64,000 bases of DNA from Sipunculus nudus (taxonomy: Eukaryota > Annelida > Sipuncula > Golfingiida > Sipunculidae), in contig CM049311.1 in NCBI GenBank assembly GCA_026874595.1, positions 19,962,176-20,026,175 of the forward strand, written 5' to 3'. The notes under the pieces were generated by a model. That model ran no database searches. It was not told the DNA's origin and saw only the letters and a list, made by a program, of their open reading frames with translations. The translations under genes were made by a program, and so were the position numbers. Of this stretch, positions 20,451 to 33,500 are shown one piece after another (position 1 is the first letter of the stretch; every line of letters begins with the position of its first letter).

Positions 20451-21950
20451 AAGTATAACCATCCGAGTTACTAAGTCTTCCTTTAAATAGCACATACTGA
20501 TGGACAGAGAAATATAAGGAACTTTTCTGTGAGATGAACATCAAAGAAACTGAAAACCTACACCATAGGTCTCCCTCAAATGTCATGTGAAGTAAATTAT
20601 GATATTAATATATGATTCGTTTGTAGCCTGATATCATGGAAGAAAAAAGTTGCCAACAAAGCAATAACTACAAAATGTTTATTTGTAAGTATATTTTTGG
20701 TGTGCTGAGACATCTCGTGCTTTATACAAATGTCTTTGTATAAATATAAAATGCAAAGTATAATATACTGCAAATATATTTGAAAATGAAAGTTATGACA
20801 TAAATAGCAGACTTTCGATACTTCAATATGTACAACACTCAATTAATATATGCATATATCGATACAGAATAGTATATATTCATGAAATGATGTAAAAACA
20901 TTTATATACCTATACTCAACAAGGCAGAGTATTATTACAAAGTGCTGATTTACATAAAGCATAAACTTGGACAAACCCCTCATACAGGCTGATCCACCAG
21001 CCTTTGACCAATCACCTTTGTGCATCTGCTCTTCCTTTTCTCCTTCTTGTTAATCTCTCTGCAAGTGATGTCCTCTAATAGAGACAATTTACATATCTTC
21101 TAATATAAACCATATGATTAGGATGCATTCTAATTTATGATTTCACAGTAAAATCAGCAACTTGTGAACAATCTAAAGTTCAGCTGGTAAAACTGCTGTG
21201 ATCCACATTTAAAATTTACTTCATGCAGCCCCGCAAGCAACTCTAAGATCTGAAACAAATAGGTTTATTTTTTTTTTCATGAACAACATGAAACAAAGAT
21301 GTGTCCCCTTCTTCCAGTTTATCCAAATTAAAACAATGGCATGAAAAGTAAAATTAGAACATAATTAAATCAAAAGCTATCATGTAGAAAGCATGCTTAA
21401 TCAACTACATAATTAACTTTTAACATGTTCTTCACATGGTGGCATTTGCCAGATTTCAAGTTTTGAATACACTAGTGAATGGTGTACCCTGAAATAACTT
21501 ATTGGAAATTATAACAAACTGTTGGTGCCTGTAAAGTCCCCCTAAGTCAAAGCTTGATATGATCATTAATTTCTGATATTAACTGTTCAAACTATCAGTT
21601 ATTTTTGTTCCTAGATGCATTCATTTCATAACCTATTTTTCACATTTGATTTTACAAGAAAACACTGAGGCAAAAATTTGAGGCCATCTTCCTGAGAGCT
21701 CCCTTGATGGACACCAGATGGCGCTGTGGAGCAAAAGAAGTACATTATATTACCATAAAAAATCAGCAAGACACAGTACAGGTATCCTCTTGGGACAATT
21801 CTTTTGACAACCATTCTCTCTCAGCTGCACTGATTCAGTTCAAGAACTATGCACATAAAAACACCCACAACTGGACTAACATATACTGATTGTTTACATA
21901 TCACCCTGAGATTCAACAAGTTGGTCGGGTTTAAATGCAAATAGCCAGCA
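20451..21950. other. 3' flank of gene 2
   Basis: AT-rich, no exon seen. On the minus strand AATAAA (21269-21264) lies about 680 bp past the gene 2 stop and is one possible poly(A) signal; another is near 20680. Confidence 0.4.
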
Positions 21951-22194
21951 CTAAATCTGTCCCTTTTTCTTCATCTTTTTGACGTATGCATCGAAGTGTT
22001 CCTTGGTTAGTTTGTACCCCCAGTGCTGCAGAGTTTGTCTGACCACAGGTGACACAGCCACATTGTCGTATGCGCAGCCGCTCCGTGCACACTTGCTGAT
22101 GAGATTGTTACGCCACCTTCCTGTGGGGCCAGCGCAACGCAACCAACGGCCGATCTGTCGCTCATCATCCTCTGTTCTGCGCCCCTGGTAGAAC
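21951..22194 (-). CDS. Gene 2 coding exon 5 (residues 189-269 and stop)
   Basis: Acceptor TTTTTGGCAG, phase 2 in. It encodes FYQGRRTEDDERQIGRW, GPTGRWRNNLISKC, VSPVVRQTLQHWGYKLT and a terminal YVKKMKKKGQI before TAG (21953-21951). Codon use is CG-richer than the flanks, as expected for a real exon. Confidence 0.93.
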
Positions 22195-25100
22195 CTGCCA
22201 AAAATATCCAATAAAAATCAATGTTATCTAGGGATTTTGTGAGAATGGGTTATTAAAAATATTATGTGTTGGGAGGTATTCATCTCCATCTGTAATGTTA
22301 TCTAATCATAACCTTATCCTAAGTTATATACATGCTAACATTCCGTTGTGGTTTGGGACTGTGTGACAGGTCAGGGGCGCCCACTTCCTGTTATATTATA
22401 TCATGGTGTCATCCAAACCTGATGTCTACCACACCTGGGTATGTTATCATCTCCTTTGCTGGGTTATAACTCTGAGGAACCATCAGATATTTTTGTTTGT
22501 AAGCCAAAACTGTGGGGCTACTAGGGCACTGGCCCTTGAGCAATTCACAACTGTAAAAAAACAAGGGACCCATGGGAAATGGCGCTCAGCTGAAGTTTGA
22601 AATTTTTGCAAATGCCAAATAAGCAAAATATTCTACTGTAATGTTTTTCATATATACAAGCATGTGATAAGCTAAGAGAAAAGGGGCCCTCCTACTTGGT
22701 TATAGTAAAGTTTTAAATATATGATTGCAAAACTGATACTCTGACAAGACTGTCATGAAGAAAAACAGTAAACGTTTTGAGATACTATAATGCATATGAA
22801 AAATTTACAGATGAACAGGCAAGTGGACAGAATGGACTAATACCTTTATTTCACTTTCAAGGGAAAAATGCATTTAAGTTTATATTTAAGCCTATTTTTT
22901 TAGCATATACACTTTTTCAATTAACAGTTTTTTTCAGATTCATTTTTAGCTCAGCTGACTTTCAGTCATGCTGGGCTTTGGCGATGGGTCTTTGTCCTTC
23001 CGTCTGTCCGTCTGGCCGGCCGTCCGTCCGTTAGCAGGGCACAAATCGTAACCGTAGGGGCTAGGGCCATAAACCCTATGCAGTCTTAGAGGTTATAAAA
23101 AGATCTCCTTGCAAACCTGAAATTAGGTCACTGTGACCTATATTCTTGAAGTTATGGGGTGTGTTTGCACCCCCCAGAAATAACTCTTTGAGACAAAATT
23201 TTCATCCCAAACCTTCCATCTTTTACATACAGCTCACCTACCAACAGGGGAAGAACCATAATTTTTTTGAGGTCAAAAGGTCAAAGGTCAAGGTCACAGG
23301 AGCCTCTTCTTTGAAAAGCCTGTGGATGCATTTTAAGCCAACCCTTTCATCCCAATTCTTTGATCTTTCACATATAGCTCACCTACTAAGTTGGAGAAGA
23401 ATCCTATAGATTTTGAGGTCACAAGGTCAAAGGTCAGGGTCACAGGATCCACTTCTTTGAAAAGGTTGTGGACACATTTCAAGCTAGACTTTTCATTCCA
23501 AACCTTCCAGCACTGATATCCCTTCTCTGCCAACAGGGTAAAAAGACCTGTTGATTTTGAGGTCAAAGGTCAAGTTCACAGCACCCACTTCTTGCGTGGA
23601 GTCATTTTCAGGCAAACTTTTCAATCTGTACCTTCCATCTGTCATATATGGCTTACCTACCAATAAGGGAAGAAGCCTATTGATGTTGAGGTCAAAAAGT
23701 CAAAGGTCAAGGTCACAATATTTAATTGTTCTAAATGCTTGTGAGCATATTTCAAGTGTAACTGTTCAACCCAAACCTTCAGTCTTTCACATATGCCACA
23801 TCTATGCATCACTCAGTTTGACTCAAACTTCATATTTATGGGTCTTTTTGCTTAAATAAATAACTTATTGATTTGGGGTCAGCTGGTCAGCAGGTTAAAG
23901 GTTGCAGGTCAAAGTTATTCACCCATTGGTTGCCAAGTAATTACACCAGATTTAAGTGGTTAGTAGTTACCCACCATTTAGAGAGAATCCAGTTGATATA
24001 TGGGCAAAAGGCCAAGGTCATAGGTCAGGGATGTTCACAATTACTTAATTTTTCAGACTACTGTAGATTCAGAAATATTAGTTGGGATTTTATTTTCGTG
24101 GTTTTCGTGGATCAAGATAATCCACGAATTCATGATTCCAATGATCAAAAATTCACACGGTCAGAGGATATACGGTATCTCAACGGCAGCTGGTGGTCGA
24201 CTTTATATTTATAATTGTTACCGCTGGCTGAATTTTCAATAAAGATACAAAAATTGTTTATTACTTTTTTATGATTGTTTTTGATACAATCATTAAATGC
24301 ACTGAATTTCTTTTCGTAAATTACTATAAAAATATGGGATTTATAAATATTCTTTTGTCAATTAAATTATTTCCCCTAATATCGTACGAACACGGCCCCC
24401 TGATATCTTTACAATAAAACAATATCAAAATATAATTTAAACTGAAAATGTACTTTCCTCTTATCAGCATTTCGGATGAAAAATTCAAGAACAATACCAC
24501 ATTTCTGTCGAGCAAAGCGGTAGTTCTGACACGCCAAGAACGGTACAAAAATTCCAATGTACGTAACCATAGCTACCGAGGCACGGCTTTTTCAGAACCG
24601 GCCTTTTCAACCTTCTTTCAATAGATATTAAACGAGACTTACGCTGCCTATTGGTCTAAAAGACAAGGGCCGTGTAAACTCATTTGCATTACCGCAATTA
24701 CCGCGGGACGTGAAAGAGCACTTATTCCAAATAAGGCGGTACTTTTTCCGAATATTGCCGATAGTGGTACATATATATGTTAGCGTAAGTAAGCGCCACC
24801 GAATACTATTAGGCAAATTATTTCTTTATAATCTCCAAATATAGCTGACATGATGAATGACGAACGAACCGTGCCTCGTCTCACCGCCCCGTCAGGGATT
24901 AATACAGGCGCCACATGTGACTACCGCCTAGATAAAAAAAAAAAGTTAAAAACCTTCATGTGGACGGTCCCGTTTATTTTTTTCCTCCGGTCAAGTGATG
25001 ATTTACGTTTTCTGTTAACGTGGTGTGATCGGGTGTTATAACTGATAGCCGATGTATCGGGTGTTACAAATAACAGCCGATGTATCGCCCTGCACGTGTC

Positions 25101-27546
25101 GGTCACGGCTGATTAATTCTTTGTTAGGCTCGGGTCGGGCGGAGCATGTTTGTTCAACACTGACCTGATTGACCGCGGTACAGGCGCACCGTGCGATAAG
25201 CATCTGAGCCAAACCACCTGTGTACATCGGGCTCGTCTTCCTTGCGCACATGGAGGTATTAATAACCATAATTTCCTAAAGTTTTCTTTGTCTTTCCACG
25301 AATTCAAATACCCCACGATATGCGTTTTGTACAAAAACCACGAAATTTTAAGCCCACAATATTATCTGAATCTACAGTATCTCTATTTTTCTTGTATATA
25401 TAACCATCCCACTCCAGCTGGTACATCTCCCTGTGTGGCTGTAATTGTGAGTGACACTGGTGACATATGACTCCCTTTTGTATCAGCCTATTAAGTGATA
25501 AGGCTCAGTGATAAGTACCTTGTTACTTCATAACAAAAACACTGTTGTCAGAATGCTTCAGCCAGGCATTAAGACTACGAGAGTATAGTATTAAGGTTTG
25601 GCTACTGATTTATAAGATGATGGGAACATTTTGCAGTTTATTTTATGGAATCCTAGCAATAAACTTAGTTTCCTAGATATCTGAATATTTTAATATATAT
25701 CACCACATATAAAAGCAAGTGTTTGTTCTCATAATATGTGGATGTGTACCTTGATTTAGAATGGCTTTTTGTTTTATTTCAAGACTCTTAGTCATGCTTT
25801 CTGCATTTCTTTTCTTTCAGGTTTGGCAGTTTACCTACCCTGCTGACCCCATTGAAAAGCAGAGTGATAATAAAAAATATTGGACTTACACTTTTTACAA
25901 TTGCATATCTATAAATCTGATATGAGGGCCTGGACATGCCTTTTGAATTATTTTGGGCATTCATTACTGGATAATTTGCCCCAAGTTTGGTCTCTTATTT
26001 GAGAATGTGGGATATCAAATGTCATACTTGTCAGAAATCCATTATGTCTGCCAGTTAGCCACCTTAGAAATTCTTTCTTCAGTGCAGTTTCAGTAATTTT
26101 TCTTTAATGTTTGGTCCGATTTAGAGAATGTTTGTTGTCTGATTTCAGACTTGTCAGAAGTCCAATATGGCCACCAGGCAACCATCTTTTAATTCCTTTT
26201 GATCATATTATCTCAAGAACAGTTAAAGTGAATGCAGTTGGATGTATATTTATGTAATCTTGTAAAGGATTGGGTCAAATATTTCTGAATAAATATTACC
26301 ACCATTTATAAAAGTGCAGTACAGTTGGCTTGTATTGAATAAAAATTCATACAGAAGCACCTGTTTCTCAATAATTCTTGCATGTATTTCCTTGATTTTT
26401 GCTATATATTTTGATCTTATATTTGCCCTTTGTGGTGTTCCTTTTGAGACTGACAGGTTTCAAGCAAGCTGTTGGAATAGTTCCTGATAGCCTAACAATC
26501 ATGCATTTTCCTCAGACCATCAATTCATTGTGTTTTAACCAGACATAGGTGATATATATTTCTGTTGTCATAGAAAATGTTCAACAAATTGGCAAATTGG
26601 TTCTTCAAAATTTGACTGGAAGTTGTGAATCTCAGTCCATGATGTCACAGGTCATGCTTGGCAGCTGAGCGTCATGACCCATGGGTCACTTGTTTTTTTA
26701 TTTACAAGTTTTATAAATTTGTAATAAAAAAATTCTGAAAATATAAGTTAAAATATCAGAATTCTAAGTTGCAATCATTATTTATTTATCCAGAGTGTAC
26801 CTCATATTGGGTCATATTATGCATATACATATATTTTATTATTTTTACATCACAAATGTTTAAAGTGAATTTAAAAGAAAATAATGTCACAACATGGCAT
26901 CTTCAAGATTATTCTTTGAATCGCTATTGAAAAGATTTGTACATTGGAGCTTTCAGTACATGCTTAATTCTATTCACCATAATAAAAGATTCAGTGAATC
27001 TGATAAAATAAAACCATCTTTTCAAATAAAGTATACACACTGTTAGTTGAATGAGGGACAAACATCATCATTGTGCTAATTACTTTCTCAGCTATAATTT
27101 TTTACTGGAATTAATAATCAATTTCACACCTGGTGAAGTTTTTACTCTTCTGAAGTAAAGAATTACTTATCTGATGAACATCAACACTTTCATATAGCAA
27201 TACACCACTTTGTGGACACAATTAAATGTGCACTTAAACCATTGTAACCCTCGTGGTACAATACAAAATCTAAAATGTAGCACAGCCTAGAATAAAAATG
27301 AATCAAATACAGAAAATTATAACATTCATCTAGTTTATGCACCAGCTAGGGGAGGGGTGTAAGGAATTACTTATCTGATGAACATCCACACTTTCATAGC
27401 AAAACACCACTTTGTGGACACAATTAAATATGCACTTTAATCATTGTAACCCTGGTGGTAAATACAAAACCTAAAATGTAGCATTGCATAGCCAAGAATA
27501 AAATGAAATACAGAAAATTATAACATTCACCTAGTTAATGCACCAT

Positions 27547-27581
<35 letters not shown>

Positions 27582-30500
27582 GTGCAAGGCAGAGGGGAAG
27601 CCTGCTAGTAGTGGCCAAGCTGAGCCAAGGCAAGCTGCCTGGAGAGGGTTACATAATACAAGTAAAGGCTGTACTACTAGGTTGGCCTGATGTAAACAAC
27701 ACTTGACATGGTGTATGGAAACTTGAATAAAAGCTTCTCTTTTCAATCAATTCCTTTGAAATTTCAGATTTTAAAAGATTAAATCCTTATGTATATATGC
27801 TGTGAAAATTAAATCAACGGTGCTTACAGGGGAAAAACGTGCCGTAGCCAAAGTTGGTCAAAATTTAAGGTATTGATTTTTTATTTATGCTAATAACTTA
27901 AAAAATTTACAAAATTCAGATCTAATTTTGGGTTTACAATTGAATCTTGATTTTATAAAGTTATATCCCTGAAAAAAATTCTCCAGCTTCAGCAATTCTC
28001 ATGTAAAGTGAGTAAATATATTTCCTGATTTTTTAAAAAATTGCATTATATTTGGACCTATAACTTCAGAACAATATTCAATACTGACCTAATTTTTGGT
28101 ATGTTAATAGAAAATGTATGGTAAAATAGGAATACTAAATATAATCAAAAACAGACCAGTGGTTTTGATATTAGGCAGCCTTGAAGTGTAACAATGGCTT
28201 TTTTATGGAAAACGGAGGTTTTTCCTTTATATTTCGAAGGAACAAAGTCCTAGTGACCCAATTTTGGGGTCATCTAACTATGCAAAATTTTGGATTCATG
28301 GGTCCAACGGTTTCAAAATGTGCCCTGTTAACAGACGGACGGCCAGACGGACGACGGACAAAGGACCAAGACTATAGCTCAGATGACTTATAGTCTCATC
28401 TGAGATTTAAACTAACAACCTCCCAGATTTTGGATCCTGTGATCTACCCTTAAACCACAGAAGATATAAAGATGTGCAAATGGAATATTTATGCAAGTAT
28501 ATACAATGGAATTAACAGTGAAAACACACCTGCAGTACCACATGAACCAGCCATAAGGATCCTGTTTGTGAATCCACCCACTGGTCTCCCACATCTCTAA
28601 GCTGCCTCCACATTTAGCTTTGTAAGTGTTCACCTTCTCATCATACACTGAACTTGACACCTAGATCAGAAACATATAATTGATTTCTTACTATACATTC
28701 TTGCCTTTCAATATCTTCTTTAAAGAAAAGGCCCCCTTGTCTTAAATGATCTCTGGGTTTAAGTACAGACAGGTGAAAAAGTATATTTATTGTGTCATTA
28801 TACCCACTGAACAAGTTTATGAACTCTTGGTTTATATCCACATAAAGTGAAATAATACAATACATTCAAATTACTGCTTTTAAATTCATTGAATGTTCTA
28901 TTAATTGTACTATTACTATACTTATACTATGCTTGAAAGTGGCCTTTTGTGCTCATCTTGAAAACAAATATGACATCTTATAAATTTAATGGTTACAGTT
29001 GTTGGAGAATAAATTAATGTCATCTTCCAAAAATAATCTTACATTGGTCCTCTATATTCTAAGGTCAATCATTTTTCTGTGGTAGGGAAAACACTATAGA
29101 CTATGAACAGTCCTCAGTAAAAGAGATGAAAGGTTGAAAACTGATGGCCCCCTGGTGACTATGTTAATGCAAAAATCTCAGAACAAGGGCTGCACTCACC
29201 ATAATAATCAATGATTACAAAACTGTTTTATAATGATTTTCAATAAGGAAAAGAATGTTACAAATCTCAAACAAAATAACAATACTGATATGGTTTTATA
29301 TATGATAGATCAATACTTTCCATGCAAAAATACACATTAAAATCACATGCTTAGTTGTCAGTGATGACGTAATGCATCGATCAACCACAACATTTAAATT
29401 CTTAACAGGATATTGTAGTGGCCTACCTGCTTGGCAATATTCAGACCAGTCAGCCAGTCTTTTGGTAATTCCTTCCAGACACCTGAGTACTTCTTTCCTG
29501 ATAAAAAAACAAGAAAACTGTACTTGATTTAGATCCTTTTACTTCTTCATTTTTATATTAAGTAGCTAATAAGTGCTTGGATATTTCCATCACTGTGTAA
29601 GCCGTATAAATGCAGTCTTCAACTGCATTGACCTTTTTTATATTTTTTTGTAAGCATTTGTGGAACAGACTTATTACATATCTTTTTCATTGCAAAATCT
29701 GTAACCCAACAATCTGAAGGTGTTGATCATGAAAATCTTTTCAGTGAAAACCTCTATAAACCAATATCCAGAGTTGGGGTCAAATACAGTGTGCCAAATA
29801 CAAATACACATATAAATACGATAGCTGGTCTCCACCAAATACAAATACAAGTGACTGAAGATAAATACAAATACAGAACATCAAATACAAATACAACTAG
29901 ACATTTCTTGGCACCGCTGGTGCCATAGTATCGCCAGACAAATGAGGTTTTGTGGTATTTTATTGATATAATGTGATGTATTTGTATTTTAGCAATGAAT
30001 GTGAGAAACATTTGTACAAAATATAGGAATATTTTGGATTGGGAAGGACAATTGATCAAAGGGTTTTTGACTTATAATGCTCACAGTGCTGTCAAGTGGC
30101 CCTTTTTAAGATATTCATGATTTTATGTTTTTCACCAAATATGGGAATATTCAAGGTCAAGGTCACTCTCATAGTCACGGTCATGACCCCAAATCAATAA
30201 ACTGCATTCCAAAATATCCAACATTTGAAAAAAAAAATTAAATTAAAAAAAAATAATTTAAATTAAATTAAATTTTAAAATTAAATTTAAAATTAAATAT
30301 ACCTCATTCCATAAACCATATCTATATACATGCATAACATGAAAGAAATGATGGGGTATTCAAAGGCGCAAAAAACAAGAAAAGGACAACAGGTGGCGCC
30401 ACCTATCTTCTGCAAAAGACAAAACTATCCAAGATCTTCTGTCAACTTGATTTTTGGACCGATCCATGCATCCCTTTTTAAGATATTCATGATTTTATGT

Positions 30501-33500
30501 GATTTTCACCATATATGGTAATATTCAAGGTCAAAGCCACTCTCAAAGGAAAGGTCATGACCCCAATTTTAATATACATCATCCCATAACCCATACCTAT
30601 GTACATGCATAATATTAAAGAAATCTGTCAATCAGTTTTTGACTTGTGATGCTAAAAGTACTGTCAAGTGGCAATGATGGGGGTATTAAACAGCACAAAA
30701 CAAGAAAAGGATACTAGGTGGCACCACCAGTTTCCGGTACATGACATCACTATCCAAGATCTTTGTCCAACTTGATTTTTGGATAAATCCATGAAAGATT
30801 TCTTGAGATAGAATTTGTGTGATTTTCCCCCAAAATGGATCTATTCAAGGTCAAGGTCACTCTCCTAGTTGAGGTCATGACCCCATTTTAAATAGGCTTC
30901 GTCCTCTCACCTATATCTATAAATGTGTCAAGTTTGAAAAAGATCCTTGAAATATTTTTTTAGTTATTGTGTCCAAAAGAAATCTCTGCGGCGGCGGCGG
31001 CGGCGCAACCGTGCCTAAACCATAGTATCTCCAGACTATGTCTGGCAATACAATTACAAATACGCAAATGTAGGTTATAAAGAATATATATTAATTTTCA
31101 GCACCATAAATATTCATAATGTCTCAGGGAGAAGTGAAACACTTGACTTGATGCTGTCTTTTGGGTTGTTCAGAAATAAGTTAATTCTTTTAAAAATTAT
31201 GGTAGACATGATTATGTATTTATAAATATGTATTTGTACAATATTTGATCAAATACATCAAATATTGAGATCAAACACAAATACTAATATTATCATTATG
31301 CACAACACAAATACAAATATAAATACAAATACATAATTTGACTGTATTTAAATATAAATACAAATACGCATTTCAACCCAACCCTGCCAAAATCTGTAAA
31401 CTCTGCATGTTACATAACCAGAAACCCTATTCTGATTTACTGACAAGAATCCTAAAGTCTTCTGAAACCTCCTACTTAAACATAACTGTTAACATTGTAT
31501 ATGATACAACATAATATTTTTTTGTATGAAATAAATTGTAAATACTGTCTATGATAAAAGAAAATCTCAGTGGTTATGACAAGAAGCAGTCTTGAAGTAC
31601 TACAACAGGTTTTTACTGTAAAACAGAATTCAGTTATATTTTCCAGAGCTGATACTGACCTAGAAACAGGTATGCAGCAGTTTCTATTAAAGGGGCCCAA
31701 TCACCTGTAGAGCATGTTGAGTTAACACAAAAAAAACAAGGGACCTATGGGTCACGACGCTCAGCTGTTATATATGATAAAAAAATATTATTTAGAAATG
31801 AGGCACATGCTGGTTTTGTGTGGTAATAAATATAAGCTGTATTATGAGTTGTTGTTTAGCTTATGTATGATTTTGATAGTACCTTTGGAGACAGGGAAGA
31901 GGATTGATTTCATTTATTTTATTAACAAATGGAGTACTACTGTCACACAGATTTTGACTTGGCCATATAACTTATAAGAAGAACATATAATATAAGAGTT
32001 TAACTATTTATTAAAAAAATTACAAATATTATCCCAAATATAATTTTTATTAAAAATAATAAGAGAATCATATGATTTTTTAAAATGAAATATAACTGAT
32101 ATGATTATTAAAATAATATTAAAGAATATATTCCTGAATGCATTCATGAATACATTTTGAAAGTATTTGCACGAGTATTCATATACTTTCATTTTTACCT
32201 GAATTCCCATTCTTTATGCAAGAAATTTTATAATGGAGTACATAATCATATTCGTATTTAAATACAATTACAAAGTATTCGCACCATGTCTGGTATTTAT
32301 TCAGTTTTCACCAAACAATGATGTTGAGAATCCAGAATATACAAATTTCACACATTTAAATAATGATCATAAGTACCTGGTTTTATGGCTTTTATTTATA
32401 TTAAAAAATAACTGTAAAAAATTCATTTTGGACTAATTTCACATCAATGTACACACTAGACACAGTAGGAATCTAGATTAACATTATCAACTGCATCTTT
32501 GTCTATCATTAATTTCCTTCATATAATCCTTAATGATTAGTAATGAATAATATGATTTACTTCTTTATCATTTAAAATGAACTGAAAAATGCCATAGGTG
32601 ACTGCATGGTGTTATTTGGAATATGTGACATTCTACCCATCGATACAAGATTCTTATATCATCAGTAACTGCAAGTTAATTTCCTGTTATTATAAACTAA
32701 CAAATTCCTTTTCTATTTTTCTTTAATTTGTTATTAAAAACCAATAAAAATTTATTAATTTATTGTTTATTGTTATGTTGTTGGTTAAAACTACTAGATG
32801 AGTTGGGTTGAACACCTGGATCAACTGTGGCTGGCCATAAGCTGCCTGGATTCTCCCCTCAAGCGTGCATAATTTGATGAAAGGTCAACAAGGTCAACAT
32901 ACAGGTGACTCAAGAGGGGCTGGAGAGAGCCAAAGTCTGACAGGGTCTCATAAAAAACATTAATAAAAGCTACAATATTTGGCAAATTTCTTTCAGCTTT
33001 CTAAACTAAAAAGCTGAAATCCTCATGTGTGCATGATATGAAAATTATATCAACAGTGCTCACGGGAAACAAACGTGCCTTGGTCACAGTTGGGCAAAAT
33101 TTAAGGTACTAATTTTATATTTATACTAATAACTTATAAAATTTGAAAAATTCAGAACTAATTTTGGGTATTCAATTGAATCTTGATTAAATAATGTTAC
33201 ATCCCTGACAAAAAAAATCTCTAGCTTCAGCAATGCCCTTGTTAAGGGAGTAAATATATTTCTTGATTTTTTTCAAAGTGCATTATGTTTGGGCCCATAA
33301 CTTAAAAAAAAATACACAATACTGACATCATTTCTGGCATGTGCATAGTGAATGTATAGAAAAATATGAATATTATATATGATCAAAGTCAGATCAGTGG
33401 TTTTGATATTAGGCAGTCTTAAAGTGTAACATTGGGTTTTTAATGAAAAAATGAAGTTTTTCTTTGATATCTCGAAGGAATTAAGTCCTAGTGACCAAAT

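Larger units (their letters stand above)
22195..28529 (-). other. Gene 2 intron 4, built largely of repeats
   Basis: Holds, in order: a GGGACCCATGGG-type end at 22558, a TTTTTAGCTCAGCTGA end at 22943 followed by tandem AGGTCA-rich units, a TA-flanked TIR element (24061-25378), a reversed GGGACCCATGGG end at 26641-26696, and a GACGGAC-family copy (26860-28406). No exon seen. Confidence 0.7.
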
